This document shows positions 23,922-37,035 of a stretch of DNA of 64,000 nucleotides, one piece after another. A program made the translations under genes and the position numbers. Source of the stretch: Emmonsiellopsis sp. PD_33 (Eukaryota > Ascomycota > Eurotiomycetes > Onygenales > Ajellomycetaceae); NCBI GenBank assembly GCA_032988165.1, contig JANTQF010000025.1:150595-214594 (forward strand). The letters are read 5' to 3'. Below the pieces are notes generated by a model. That model had not been told where the DNA came from and did not search any database. It saw nothing but the letters and a program-made list of their open reading frames with translations. Within the stretch, counting starts at the first letter, position 1. Each line of letters begins with the position of its first letter.

Positions 23922-24125
23922 TATGCAGCCCGGCTTGGAATGGCTTAGCCGACGCTGGCCCGATCGCCTTCCCCCAGCTTCCCCTCCATACAGTGGGAGA
24001 TTGGTCTGGAGAATCCAGCCAGTTCCCCATACTCCATAGGTTCGGATCTGTGGGGAGTTCAGAAACAATTAGCGAACCCCACTTGAAAAAGCTCGTCTAC
24101 CCGTCTCTCGGGATTCACCAGCAAG

Positions 24126-24130
24126 CATAC
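24126..24130. repeat. Target-site duplication CATAC, left side of copia
   Basis: CATAC directly precedes the left LTR and recurs directly after the right LTR at 46340-46344. Confidence 0.9.
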
Positions 24131-24242
24131 TGTGGGAAGGTTGAAGATCTCTCATATTGCTACACTAGTGAGGAATCTATCTACCATGTGATCACATAAG
24201 TGCACTATGCTCAATCAGGAGGCTGGAGGTGTACAGCCAACA
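24131..24242 (-). repeat. Copia LTR (3' LTR of the minus-strand element)
   Basis: 112 bp, reading TGTTGG...CCCACA on the minus strand. It aligns along its whole length with the right LTR. Differences are mainly TG against CA at former CpG sites, and this copy has lost the three CpGs kept by the right one. Confidence 0.9.
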
Positions 24243-24252
24243 CCCCCCCTCA
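24243..24252 (-). other. Copia polypurine tract
   Basis: On the minus strand TGAGGGGGGG directly abuts the LTR start, the expected plus-strand primer position. Confidence 0.8.
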
Positions 24253-24344
24253 GGCAGAGCTACATACATAGATCTCATAAAAAAACACTGAAAAACAACA
24301 AAACATCACCAGACAGTGGAAAAAACCTAGATATATGACCAGAC

Positions 24345-24643
24345 TTGTTACTTTCTATCATTCCCCACTAGAGTCCCTAGCAAATTAATGAAGCATGTAA
24401 ATGCAACTATACTTAGAGGCTTCATCAGACTGTTCACAGCCATTTCAGTCATTAGAATATATTCTAGCAAGATAACATCATTTTTCAACTAAGATTATAA
24501 ATAGTAGAATTGCATGTTTATATGCTTGCTGCAGGCCATAATCACAGCAACTTAAGCAAGATTAATAGCATTCTTGTTGTTCACATGGATCTATATAGGA
24601 GATGTAGTTATAAATCCAAGCTCTTACATGAGATTTTAGATTT
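24345..24643 (-). pseudogene. Copia RNase H, C-terminal part after the hAT-like insertion
   Basis: The minus strand reads NNKNAINLA, SKHINMQFYYL, VILLEYILMTEMAVNSLMKPL, the usual end of copia RNase H (host-tRNA-free motifs DNQSA, SKHID, DxLTKPL). It continues the frame interrupted at 41633 once the insertion and one 8-bp duplication are removed. Stops replace several Trp and Arg positions. Confidence 0.85.
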
Positions 24644-24651
24644 ATATTGCC
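24644..24651. repeat. 8-bp target-site duplication, left (ATATTGCC)
   Basis: Matches ATATTACC at 41633-41640 with one G/A transition. Eight base pairs is the hAT superfamily length. Confidence 0.8.
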
Positions 24652-24800
24652 TAGTGTTGTAAACCTGACCTGCTAACCCACTGGGTTTCAAACCTGAAAA
24701 AAAAAAAAGCCTCACTTGGGCAGGTTTAGTAACTGCTAATTTTTTTTTTCTTATATTGGGTTTTTAGACCACAACCCAATTAATTTTTTCAAACCCAGCA
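24652..24800. repeat. Left terminal region of the hAT-like element
   Basis: Starts TAGTGTTGTAAACCTGACC. It contains repeated AACCC, CTGGGTTT, GGGTTTTTAG and AACCCAGCAGG motifs plus A12 and T10 tracts. Confidence 0.75.
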
Positions 24801-25295
24801 GGTTGGAAAAATAAAGTTATGTATACATAATATTTGCCCCAGAATTTCATTAAGTTAAGTTAATATAGTACTATCATGTATAGCAAATGAACTTTAGTTG
24901 CATCCATCATATTGATATTTTTCACTGTAGTGCCAGAAAGATTATTATTGCCAAGTGTCAAAAGACAAATAAAATGTTATTTATTATAAATAGCCCAAAA
25001 GATATTAGAAGAGAAAAATACTATCTAAAATAATTAAAAAAACTACAATCTAAAGTTTACTACTCTTCTAAATAATCTTATAAGTAATCTAATGTGAAAT
25101 GAAATCCTTAAGTTCCACTCTTCAGGATGTCCACTGTGAATGACATGACAAATCAAACTGTAATGGGGTAGATTGATGGAGATGACTGTTGTTGATCACT
25201 ACCTAAAGGATAGACTGTCAAGTTAGTATTACATTGTATAATACTATATAAGGATGATGAAGCTTTTCTATGAGAACAACAGTTAATAAAGTATT

Positions 25296-28200
25296 TCATC
25301 TTAGCATTATATCCTCCTCATTCTGACTCTGAATCTCAATCATAACTTCATCTAAATCATTAAAGTCTGATATGTAATTATCTGAGAGTTTATTATCTTC
25401 CTTCTCATCCTCATCAGATAGCCTATCCTTCCCCATATATATCCTATCACCTATATATGTACCAGTTGGTGGGATGAACATCTTCTGCATTTAGCACTAG
25501 TTACTCATATAATGCAGTATGATGGCTTAAATAGTTGATGATTATAGGCAATTTTGAAGGTACATATAGATCTGATGGGAAATTGAGAATATATATTCCA
25601 GCTTTATTATGTTACTCTGCACAGCCAGGATGTTGTGTATAATATAGGTAAGAATGGGATACTATACTTATCTCTATTTCTAGTAGTTAAGTAGTAATAT
25701 GTTCTTCACCAACTCTAAATAATGAGTTACAACTTAAGTTCAATACAATCAGAAGGAGAAAAACCTACCTTTATTGAGGTATTACTCAATCTCTTGTAGT
25801 AAGGTTATAGGTAGAGGATGACTTCAACCAGACAATTTATATTTATATTTGCAGTGTTGATTCATATTATTTAAAACCTTCTCCAAGGTAGTCTGCTCAT
25901 GCTTATACTTCCAAACATTCCTATGAACTTAAGGTAATGAACTCACTATTAATTCCTATATCAGTTCATCCTTATACAGTTAATACATCTTTATAAAGAC
26001 ACTTAGATATTCCTTATATCAGTTCACATCATCATCCAACCAGACACTATTGCAGAACTCCAATGGTTTGAGGCCTGGATAAAGGCATATTACTATGGCA
26101 TAGAGATAGCCATGATTTTCATTGGTCTTTAAGTAGTACTAGTATAACTTGGTGGTTGCATCCTAAATATCCTTTTGAAGCTAGTCATATCAAGCACAGT
26201 GCTTTCTAGAGAGAGTATGTTTGATGGATCTAAGGAGGTTAAAAAGATGATTATACATGCAAAATATATGAGAAAGTAAGGACTTCTTTTCCTGAGACAG
26301 GCTATTTATCAGACTTTGAAATACTGAATAGATATCTATAAGATAAGTAATTTACTTTCACTTAGCTGCTGAGAAAGAGAGAGAATAATCTATAAAATTA
26401 TAATGGAGAATAAAATAGTCTATAGCCTTTTAAAGCTTCAGCAACTGTTTCAACAGCAGGTATGTTGAGTTCCATTGTATAGGGCAATTAGTTTACACTG
26501 TGAGTGCTATTATGTGGGAGAACTCAAGTTGACATTTCTTAAAATAAGAGACTTGTTATGAGGAGTAGCAGACAAATTGAGTAAACTAGCAGGCCTTAAT
26601 GAAAATAAAACAGTCAGAAAGATCATTAGGTTCTAATGTAAAATATTTTATACCTTTTGCAAAGTACTACTAATATTCTCATCTAAAAGATTATCATTTA
26701 GGGCAGGATTTAGTTCCTCCTGGGCATTTATGTCAATCTATTAGAAGATGGCACCTAAACATAGTTAAAATATGTGTGCCAGATAAGAGACATGCTGATT
26801 TATCCCTAACTTCTATAACTCTGAATCTGTGAACTGTGAGGTTAACTGATTTATTTGTATTGCCTGGAAGAGTATCTAGGTGAGTGTGCTATTATTACCT
26901 ATATTATTAGTTGTATTGGCTAAGATCTGACCTCAAAGATAGTATTTATTAGCACATTTTAAGATAAGATTTATCAGCTCCTGACCTATATATAACCCAT
27001 GAACATGCTCAAAATCAAGTAGAACATTCATGAGTTATCAATTCTCAGAGATAAAATGATTAAGTATCCTCATGAAGGAGAGATTTCTATAGGGTGATAT
27101 TCAGCAGTCAATACTGATTGAGATCTATGAGGTTGAAGATAATTTCTCCAGCTGGTCCATCATAATCTTCTGTGAGTTTGCAAGTAGATGAGTTATGACT
27201 GTCTGTTGAGTGAGAATCTTTAAGAAAGAATTGGATGCTACCATCTAAATCAGCTGTTTAAACTCTAGATAGTGAATAATATTAAATGAGGTTTAAGTGG
27301 TGATGATCATCTTAGCTAGCTGAGCCAGAAGATTCTCCTTATTCAGAATTGAATAGATATTTACTTTCTAGCTAATAGTTAGTTGTAACTTTAATTGATT
27401 ATAGGAAATGAGAAAACTTACATCCTTCCAGGCAAAGAACTCTATCATTTTGTATTTATACTAGAACTCACCTCACTTTCAGGTTCAAGTAGCACACTTC
27501 TCAAGATGGCAACTGAGGGTCTTTATGCCATGGTTTTTCAGAGTTGAATTGGTTATAAGCTAGCCACAATGCACACACTGTGCCTTGAGGACCCCATCAG
27601 GATATATTACTACCTCATTGAATTTCCTTCACATCTGGCTAGTTTGTCATGTGGAACCCCAGGCAGCCATCTTCTTAGTGAGCTTGAGATGAGTGGTTGG
27701 CCATTTCATTGCCTTCTATCATTAAAGGAAATTCAGATGGTTTTCCTGATTAAGGATAATACAGTGCTTGCTGTGATTCTCTCCAGTGACAACAACCAGG
27801 CCTGGGGGGTCTTGTTTTAAAGGGGATGATAGATTATTGGGTGGGGAGCTACTAACCACAACAGACTGATTAGAAGCTAACTGGGTAGTGTCACACTTTG
27901 GGGTTTCCTCTACTAATAATAGTAGGGTGGATTAGCCACTGATTGATTGATTATTAATGTCAGAGAAAAGAGACCCTGAGTATGTAGGGGATAAAGGCAT
28001 CTTGTAGATGTAAATTGGGTTTGCACTGAGACAGACATAAGAATTAATAGGACTAGAGGATGTAGATAGATTTCAGTGAGATAAGAGAATCTAACTTTAA
28101 TTGAAATTAATAGATGAGTATTTTATGAGTACATCATAGTATTTAAAGTAGAATTTTTTCCTGACTTATTTTACTTATCAGGTTTTTCAAGAAAAAAAAA

Positions 28201-31200
28201 GGAGGAAAAAGTGGAAAATTAACATCTGAAGTATGAATAGGATAAAGTAGAACATATCATATTAATGTATATTAGATTACTTCTTTTAACAATGAAATGA
28301 TTGAAGCCTCTACATTAAGGTAGTAACTTCATACAGTGCATAGAACATATCATCTTTGATTCCATTTAAACTAATTTCTGTGATCTAATCAAAGTGGAAA
28401 TCAGAAAGGCAAGAAAATGCACATAACAAACTATAAAAATATATTACATTCTGAACTGCTATTCCACTGTTACTCCCTGTAGATCCTTGCACTAAAAACA
28501 AACCAAACCATAAAACCAGATATTAAAAAAGTAAAGATAAATAGAATCAATCATCAATCTGATGATTTTCCCCCTGATGTAGCTATAATAAAAAGAAATA
28601 GATATCCAGCCAGCTACTGAAATCAAACCATTAATACATGCATGCACCCACTCAATGCAACAAAGAAATCCTGGCACTGGCATCTAATTATAGCTCACTT
28701 TTTCACTGCCAGTCTTTCTCCCTTGTGCATCTATGAATCATCAGGCTTGACTCTATATGTACCTTCCCTCATGCCTCCTCTCACTCCTCTCATCCCTCCT
28801 CTTGATACTCCTCACTTTATAGAAGAAGTGGATATAGCATTATCATTCATGAGAGCAGTGAGTAGAATGATTCCATTATTTTTAGCCATTTCTGCCTCAG
28901 AGGGTGCAGTGGTTTTATTAGTCTTTTGTTTCTTAGATGAATTCCTAGTCTACTTCTTTTTGACTACTGACTTTCTCTTTAGTAATGCTGACTTTGGAAT
29001 TTCCTCTGATGTTTCAGTATAATATCTAAGGTGTTGGAGGATCTCCAGCTGCATCTATATCTTAGCTGGATTGAGATGTAATTTATTAATAATTAGTGAG
29101 TTATCCTTTCCCCCTTACTTCATTATCTACTCAATACAGTGAAAATTCAGCATATATTATTCTAGTTGCTCAGCTATATCCTCTAGTTCTGAATGTCATC
29201 CTGCATTATACAGAATGATATCATATTTGAGGATGTTCTCTCATGCAGTGTTGAGCTCATCCTGATGGCAACTATATTAGTATATGATAGAAGCTAATCC
29301 CAACTTAAGTTGAATATAAATACTAGGTATATAGAAGTTAACTTACTTGTAATTTGAAGGTTAGGTTTTGATACCCCTTCATTGCTAATACAGCAGAGAA
29401 GCTGTGGCACAGAGTATTAATTAGTAGTTATTTCAACTACTGGTATTCAAAAAGAGCCCTAAAGATAGATGCCTTGCTGGTAAGAGCCTCCTTAGCATAT
29501 AGACTTGTAAGCTACTGATACTTATTCAACTTATAGTTATAAGTAATCTGGGAATCACAGATCTGAACCCTCTAGTTGGTTGACAGACACAGCTCATTCT
29601 ATAATAAATTAGCTGTTGTGAGACAATCAATGATTCTGAATGAGCATATACAAGTTTAGTCTCATTATTAAATAAGGCCATGCAATCTGAGAACAGCTCC
29701 ACACCATAATGCTTGCATAGATGAATGATTTAGTGCTAATAAATATATTAGAACTTTAATTGATATGTAATAGCTTCTGACCCATTAGTTCTACAATCTA
29801 GCTGAGTAATCTTTCTGATTGGTGCCTTCATCTGCAAGTTATTAGTGGTTGATAATTTAACTAAAGTTGAACCTAATAATCTACCTAATTCTTGAATGAA
29901 GAATTCAAAAATGCAGCCCCAGATTCCTCCACATACTTTTAGAGATGAAAAAGAAATGCAACTACATGATCATAAGAATCATCATCTTGATTATCAGCAA
30001 GAATCTTTGCAATCTCAGCTGGCCACTGAAACAAATAGTATTCCTTTAATGTGTTGCCTGACATTATAAAGTTTGAAATCACAAAAAACATAATTTATGG
30101 CAGGATCTTTCTAAGTGGGTTGATAATAATATTATAGATCTTTACAATGATAGGCCACAAATAGACCTTCATGTCTTTTTGAAACACCTCTTAAATGTGC
30201 ATAAAGGCCTCCTGGTATTATTTGTTGAAGAGTCTGATGAGGAATGCTGAGTACTAGTAGCTATATCTTACCCTATACTATTAGAATGTAGGATTCATAT
30301 GTGGATAGCTCTTCACATCTGAGCTCTGTGCAAAGTATGCTTCCTCCATTGCTAACTTCCCTTTCAGGATCTTGACATACAAATTGAAGTTATTGGGGAA
30401 AAAAAGGGGGTAAAGAGTGTCATTCAGAATGGGCAACTTGAAGGCCATAATTTACTGAATATTAAAGGTTGTCACCTTAGACACACAGTTTCCAAAGATG
30501 TATGTAAGAAATTGTGTATGTCCCTCTATGATGAGGGTTCAGAACTAACTTAAGTTAGATACAAAGAATCATATAAATTAAGAGAAGGAGTTAAACTTAC
30601 CTGGTTCATCTTACTTTTAACAATTTTATCAGCCAGTGTAATGTTGAATGTCTTGCAGCCATATGATGAGGAAATATACTCTGTAAATGTAGCCTACATT
30701 ATCTCATTGTGCAACATAGTTGTCCATCTACCTGAATTGTTGATATTTGTCCTAAAGATTATCCCAATCCACTTTGAGAGTACATGTTCATTTGAAAGAA
30801 GTTTCACATGTTCAAGTAGAGCCTTAACATCTAATCTCAGTGTAATAGTGTGAAAAGAGTCACCATCATTGTTTGAGTAATACACTTTATATTTATTAGC
30901 ATGGAGGCTATTCAGAGCATTATAATTACTATACAAGAGGTCCACATCATAGAATTCATAATATCAGAAGTAATTCTAAAAGTATGATTATCAGTATTTA
31001 GCTAAAGTTTAATTAGTAAGAAGAGCATATATATCTTATTAATAATTTCCTCCTTACTTTCCTTATTAGATTTAATCTCAGCATTTAAGTTCAGCAGGAC
31101 CTGATGTTGATGTTGTTCTGCCTCTAGAATGAGTAATTATTTAGTGATATCAGTGAGGATATTAAAATAGACTATCTACTTCATTTTATAAGTAAGTATA

Positions 31201-31487
31201 TTCTTGATTTAAGTTATAGTATGAACAGCTACCTCTCCTAGGTGAGACTTGATGAACTTCTAGATGTAGTGATTAAAAATACTCTGAGGTAGGAATGCTT
31301 TTAGATGGGTATTTACACTGCATCTATTAATTTCTTTGATCTTAAATGACTCTCTCAGACACTGCAGGTGATCATCCTGCATATTATAATTTTGCATGGA
31401 GTCAGGCCAGGTGAGGTTCAGGCCTCTGATATTAATAATTGTGATACTCATCAGAGCATTATGCAAGAATATATCATTATCTCTCAA
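25296..31487 (-). pseudogene. Unidentified transposon coding remnants, left arm
   Basis: Several minus-strand open segments survive among many stops: 31260-31487, 30694-30945, 28492-28683 and 25296-25490. The last is a strongly acidic tail (DEDEKEDNK, FNDLDEVMIEIQSQNEED) ending in a stop. Between them the three minus frames show longer stretches of protein-like composition. I recognise no transposase motif. They probably belong to one or two large proteins of the hAT-like layer that have decayed by C-to-T change. The gypsy element is inserted 205 bp beyond the 5' end of this set. Confidence 0.45.
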
Positions 31488-31686
31488 TTTAATAGGGTTA
31501 GTATTAATGCCATTCTGAGCCCTCTTAGAATGTACTTCATTGGTCTGGTTTTCTGTTACATCATTACTCTGATTGATTGGAGTTTTATTATCTCTAGTTG
31601 GTTTATCACTTTCAACCTTGTGGCTCCTATTAGAGTGATCATCTGGTGGAGGATCACTAAGGAGAGAGCTATGCTCAGATATTAGA

Positions 31687-31691
31687 ATGGG
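31687..31691. repeat. Target-site duplication ATGGG, left side of gypsy
   Basis: ATGGG precedes the left LTR and recurs at 37289-37293 directly after the right LTR. Confidence 0.9.
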
Positions 31692-31944
31692 TGTGAAGGG
31701 CTATGCCCTTATACTCTATATCCATAGCTTGCCCAAACTTTGCCCAATCTCCAACCACCTGATTAGACACCTCCAACCAGGCCTTCACATGAATGTTTAT
31801 CCACTCTGACCTCATGTAAACCTCTTCTCTTATATCACATAATCTCACAATTCCTTTTCCTTTTTCCTTTCTTTCTCTAGCAATTACAATCTTGATTCTA
31901 GCATATAGCTCACACAATCCACTTATCAGAGTGCACCCATTACA
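31692..31944 (+). repeat. Gypsy 5' LTR
   Basis: 253 bp, TGTGAAGGGC...CCCATTACA. Same length as the right LTR, so no indel separates them; substitutions are transitions concentrated at former CpG sites. Confidence 0.93.
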
Positions 31945-32040
31945 TTTTGTAATTACTCACTTGATCTCTTCTCAGAGATCCTCATTATATTTACCTTCCA
32001 AATGTGACTCACACATATAGTAGATTCCTCCAAATGTGAT

Positions 32041-33290
32041 TCACACATATAGTAAACTCTTCTGAAATCTGAAATACAACTCACTCAGCTCAGCTCCATC
32101 AGACAACATGTCAGCAAAAGGCCCCAAAGCCCTGACAGTCCATATCAATATCTCATAAGATTTTCCTTCAAACTTTCCAAATCCTTCAAACTTCCTGAAT
32201 TCTCTAAACTCTCTGAATCCAAACAATCTTTTGAATCCATCATGAACATGGACTCTCCACATAAAGACAGCATCCCTTCTCAGGGCTCTGATGCTGAATT
32301 TCAAAACTTCATTCAGTAGCTCACAAACAAGATCAACCTCATCATCAAATAAAATCACACATCCACACCAACCTCAGTTTCTGCTCCAACCCCCACTCAC
32401 CTGATCACTCCTTTCAATGACTTTCCAAAACACCCAAAGAAGAGACTCACCACCCTCAAGAAATTCACAGGCAAATAAGTCTCCAAATATCCTGCCTGGC
32501 ACCTCAGTGCAGAGGTCAAAATCACTTTGAACAGCCTTGCAATCAGATCTCTTACTGACCAGGCCTGATACATCTACACTCAACTCTCTGGCACCACCAT
32601 CACCCAATTCCACTCTTAGATGAAGGCCAATACCAAGCTTATTCCTATAATCCCCAACATCATCCTCAATCAGCTCAACATCCTTTTCTCTGACCCTTCA
32701 ATGACTCAGAAGGCTCTGACCTGACTGCACAGTGTTCATCAGAAGACTAATCCACTTACCATCTTTCTCCCAAGATTCAATCAGAAGATCCTAGAAGTCA
32801 GCAGCCAGTTGTAAGATGACACTATCAAGAAAGTCCTACTCAAGAAGGTCATCAAGTTTGAGCTCTTATAGCAGATCATCACCTCCATCAAACCTCCCAC
32901 ATACCTTAAATATTGCACAAAGCTCCACAGTATAGAGAACAACCTGTCTAAGGTCAAGGCCATTCAGGGCTAAATCCATGGTAACATTTCTATTACTCCT
33001 GGAGCAGCCTTCCCCAGAGTAACTCAGCCCTATAATCCAAACATCATGAACTGGGAGCCAACAGCTCACATGAATGGTTTCCATATCCCTAATATGACTG
33101 CTACCACTGTCACTAACTACCACACCCAAGGTATTTACATTAATTGTGACAAACCTGGGTACAGAGCCACTAACTGCCACAGCACCTATATTCCCCCAAA
33201 ATCACCTGTACAATCTGCAAATGTGCAGACTAAGCCCAAGGAAGAGGAGGACTTTGAAGATGCCAAATCAGACTTGGGAAAAGACTAGCT
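32041..33290 (+). pseudogene. Gypsy gag remnant with decayed zinc knuckle
   Basis: The frame is broken throughout. A short open part at 33046-33288 includes INCDKPGYRATNC, a CX2CX4HX4C knuckle that lost its first Cys and whose His became Tyr (CAC to TAC). An acidic KEEEDFEDAKSD tail follows. Confidence 0.8.
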
Positions 33291-33359
33291 TCCACACAAA
33301 ATCACAAGTAGAAGCTCTCAGAGTTAGATAGGAAGACCTTTGAGAAGAAAATGATAGTT

Positions 33360-33760
33360 TCAGTAATCCTTATATCTATCATAGTTAATCATTCTTTTAA
33401 TATGAATGCTATGGTAGACAGCAGCTGCTGTTACTACATAATAATTCACCCTTGCATGGTCAATCATTATAATCTCCCATATATCCCAATCATCCCCTAA
33501 AAGATTGAAGGCATCAGCAGTGACACTGGCAGCTTCATACAAAACATGATGAAGCTTGATGTTGATGTCAGCAGATTCCTCCAAGAGAATGCTTATACAT
33601 ATAAAATCAAGAATCTCTCATATGACTTCATGTTAGATCTATCTTGGTTATCTGAACATCAAGCTCTCATTAATATGTATAACCAGTGCATTGTGTTCCC
33701 TGAAGACATCCATGTGTTCAAAAAGGATGTTCACAAGACTGCCAACCTTCACTAGATCTC
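33360..33760 (+). pseudogene. Gypsy aspartic protease remnant
   Basis: Reads MNAMVDSSCCYYIIIHPCMVN, where the retropepsin triad D-S/T-G has become DSS, and later YDFMLDLSWLSEHQALIN, the usual ILGLPWL region. Stops interrupt the frame. Confidence 0.8.
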
Positions 33761-33919
33761 CACCAATGCCTTTAAACTCCTCTAATATCATAATCAGAAG
33801 CTCAAGTCCTAATCCCCCATCAAAATCTTCACCACTAGCATGTCTGACATAGAGAAAGCTCTCTCCTAACTCTCTAAAAAGCCAAAGACTGACCCTACAG
33901 CAGTCCTTCCCCCACACTA

Positions 33920-35300
33920 CCATGAATTCCTTGATGTTTTTAATCATAAAGCCACTGAGAAGCTCTCACCATTCCACAGTGTGCACAACCATCACATTAA
34001 ACTCAAAAAGACAGATAGCAAAGATCCCCAGCCACCCTGGGGACCCCTATACAACATGTCACACAACAAACTGCTCATACTCCACAAGACCCTTAATAAC
34101 CTTCTTAATAAAGGTTTCATCTAAGTTAGTAATTCACCCACCAGTGCACCCATTCTTTTCATCAAGAAGCCTGGTAGAGGCCTCTAATTCTGCATAGATT
34201 ACCATAGTCTCAACTAGCTTACAAGAAAAGACCATTATCTACTATCATTAATCAATGAGACTCTCAAATAAATCAGATAAGCCAAGTAGTTCACAAAGCT
34301 TGACATCATCTTCACATTTTATAAGATTCAAATCACAGAAGGAGATAAATGGCTAACTACCTTTCACACAAGATATAGTTTGTTTGAATGGACAGTCACT
34401 CCCTTCAGCCTCACAAACATCTCAAGCACCTTCCAGAAGTACATCAACTGGGCCCTATAAGACTATTTAGATGAATTTACCTCTACCTATCTCAACAACA
34501 TCCTCATCTTCACTGATGGATCCCACAAACAGCATTAAGAGTATGTTCAAAAAGTCCTCACCCATCTCTACAAACACAGTCTCCCAATCAATATTGATAA
34601 ATCCACCTTCAAAATTCAAGAGACAACCTACCTCAACTTCATCATAGAGGCAGAGAAGGGAGTTCATATGGACCCTAAGAAGATTGCTGCTATCCTCAAA
34701 TGGGAGGCTCCTACAATCATAAAAGGCATGCAAGGCTTCTTAGAATTTACAAATTTCTACTAATACTTCATTTAAGACTTCTCCAACATCATTCAATTAC
34801 TGACTGACCTCACATATAAAGACCAACAGTTCCAGTGGTCTAAAGAAGCAAACAAGGTATTCATACACCTTAAGAAGATATTCATCTTCACCCCAATGCT
34901 CATTGCATTTAACCCTGACCATCTAATAGTAGTTAAAACAGACTCCTCCAGTTACATTACAGATAGCACTCTCATGCAATGAGATGATGAAGATGTCCTG
35001 CAACCCTATGCATTCATATTCAAGAAGCTCAGCCCCATTAAAGCTAACTATGAGATTTATGACAAGGAACTCCTCACCATCATCCAATGTCTAGAAGAAT
35101 AGAACTCTGAACTCCACAGCATGAAAGACTTTGAGATCATCACAGATCATAAGAACCTCTAATACTTCATCATAACCTATAAACTCTCTAAACACCAGAT
35201 GTACTAGGCTGAATTCCTCAGCTATTTCCATTTTATAATCCATTATCACCTCAGCACAGAGAACTCCATGGCCAACACCCTCTTCCAATATGAATAAGAT
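33920..35300 (+). pseudogene. Gypsy reverse transcriptase and RNase H remnant
   Basis: Landmarks are KKPGRGL, FCIDYHSLN, FTKLDI, LFEWTVTPFSLTN, YLNNILIFTDG at about 34488-34520, YLNFIIEAEKGVHMDPKKI, then RNase [24 protein letters not shown] and ITDHKNL. The catalytic YLDD box reads YLNN: both GAC codons changed to AAC. Many TAG and TAA stops stand at Trp, Gln and Arg positions. Confidence 0.9.
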
Positions 35301-35689
35301 ATGCCTTCTAAAGACTCCAACACTCACTGGGTAAACCACAAATAGAGGTTGTTAGACCTATAGATCCTCAGAAACTTCAAAGCAACACTACATAGAGTAA
35401 TACACACCTCACCTATCACTGTGCTAATCATAACCACCCAAGTGGACCTCATGGAAGGCTCCCTCAGATCACCTCCACTCCCACTCCAGGAGCTCTGGGA
35501 CACTACTACCACCTCCAACAAGCACCTCCAGATGATGACTCAGGTTGTACAAGATAAAGCTTACTACTTCCCACTCAAACTTCAGGCCCACATTAATATA
35601 GCTAAATGCTTCATAGATACCAACATTCAATTACACTTCCAGGGGAGGCAGTGGGTTCCTGATTCAGAACCATTACACACCCAAATCAT

Positions 35690-36900
35690 ATAAGAAACTC
35701 ATAATTCTCTGATGATCAGTCACTCAGGCCACAAAGCACTCTACCAAATTTTGTCTCAAGATTTCTACTAGCCCAACATGTCTTAGAGCATCTAATAGTT
35801 CACCTAGAACTGCAACATCTGCCAATCCATCATCACCTAGCAGGACTACCATCAAGGTCTGCTCAAATCTCTCCTAATCCCTGAACATATCTAGTGCAAT
35901 ATCACCATTAATTTCACAGTAGACCTTCTCATGAGCAACAGCTACAAGAATATCCTCATCATCATTAACCACCTCAGTAAGGATGTTATCCTTAAATCCT
36001 GTGTGAAGATGGACACACCCACAGTGGCTAAAGCCTTCCTCTAAAGTCTATTTTATTACCTTCATGATTTACCTCATACAATCATCTTAGACCATGAGAC
36101 CCAGTTCATTAGAGCTATCTGAAGTTAAATCTACTAGCTCCTTAAGATCTTCCAGTACCTCTCAACCACCTATTACCCCAAAACTGACAGTAGCACTGAA
36201 TGTATGATCCAGACAACTAAGAACTACCTCTAAAAGTTCTATTTATACACCCAGAATGACTGGAATGAACTCCTCTCACATGCTAAACTCATAATTAATA
36301 GTCACAATATTATTAGCATCAGTGTTAGCCTATTTTTCCTCTCATATAGTTATAACCTCAAAGTCCTTAATCTTACTAAATCACTCAAGTCTTCCACTTC
36401 ACCCTATAGCTCAATCCAAATCACAGACACCATCATCTCAAAACTCCAGTAAGCCTACAAGTAGGCTAAATCCTTCATGGCCAGTGTCTAGTAGAACCAA
36501 CAGGACCATACAAATACTCACTGAAATCCTACCAAACATCATAAGATGGGTGATAAGGTCTGGCTAGACCTTCAAAACATTACAACTGATCACCCATCTC
36601 ACACACTTAACTATCAATATGCCAAGTACATCATCATTGAAGTCCTGGGAAGTCACAACTACTACCTCAACATGCCACCCAGGATCTACAACATATTTCA
36701 CACAAACCTGCTCTACAAGGCCTCTACCAACCTATTTCCCTTGCAGGAGATTACCAACTAGCATCCACCTGATATCATCAGGGAAGATAATGAGATAGAA
36801 TACAAGATTGAAGCCATCCTCAATCATTACCACTACAGATGAGGATTCCAGTACCTGATGAAGTGGCTTAGATATGAAGCCCCTTCATGAGAACCAACCT
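35690..36900 (+). pseudogene. Gypsy integrase and chromodomain remnant
   Basis: Begins with the HHCC-like region (HNSLMISHSGHKALY, FYxPNMS, NCNICQ), continues through ILIIINHLSKD and TIILDHETQFI of the DDE core, the STTYYPKTDSSTE segment and the MGDKVWL motif, and ends with a chromodomain-like EYKIEAILNHYHY and FQYLMKWLRYEAPS. Chromodomains in gypsy integrases are known to direct insertion to heterochromatin. Confidence 0.88.
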
Positions 36901-37023
36901 CTACCCTGCAAGACATCACTGCACTCACCCAATATGAAGAGCTGTACCCACTCAATGAGACTCCACCCACACCACACTGCATTTAATTCTTCAAACCCTC
37001 CTGCCCACCCTCTGAATCCAAAT

Positions 37024-37035
37024 AGGGGGGGATAA
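37024..37035 (+). other. Gypsy polypurine tract
   Basis: AGGGGGGGATAA immediately before the right LTR confirms plus orientation. Confidence 0.85.
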
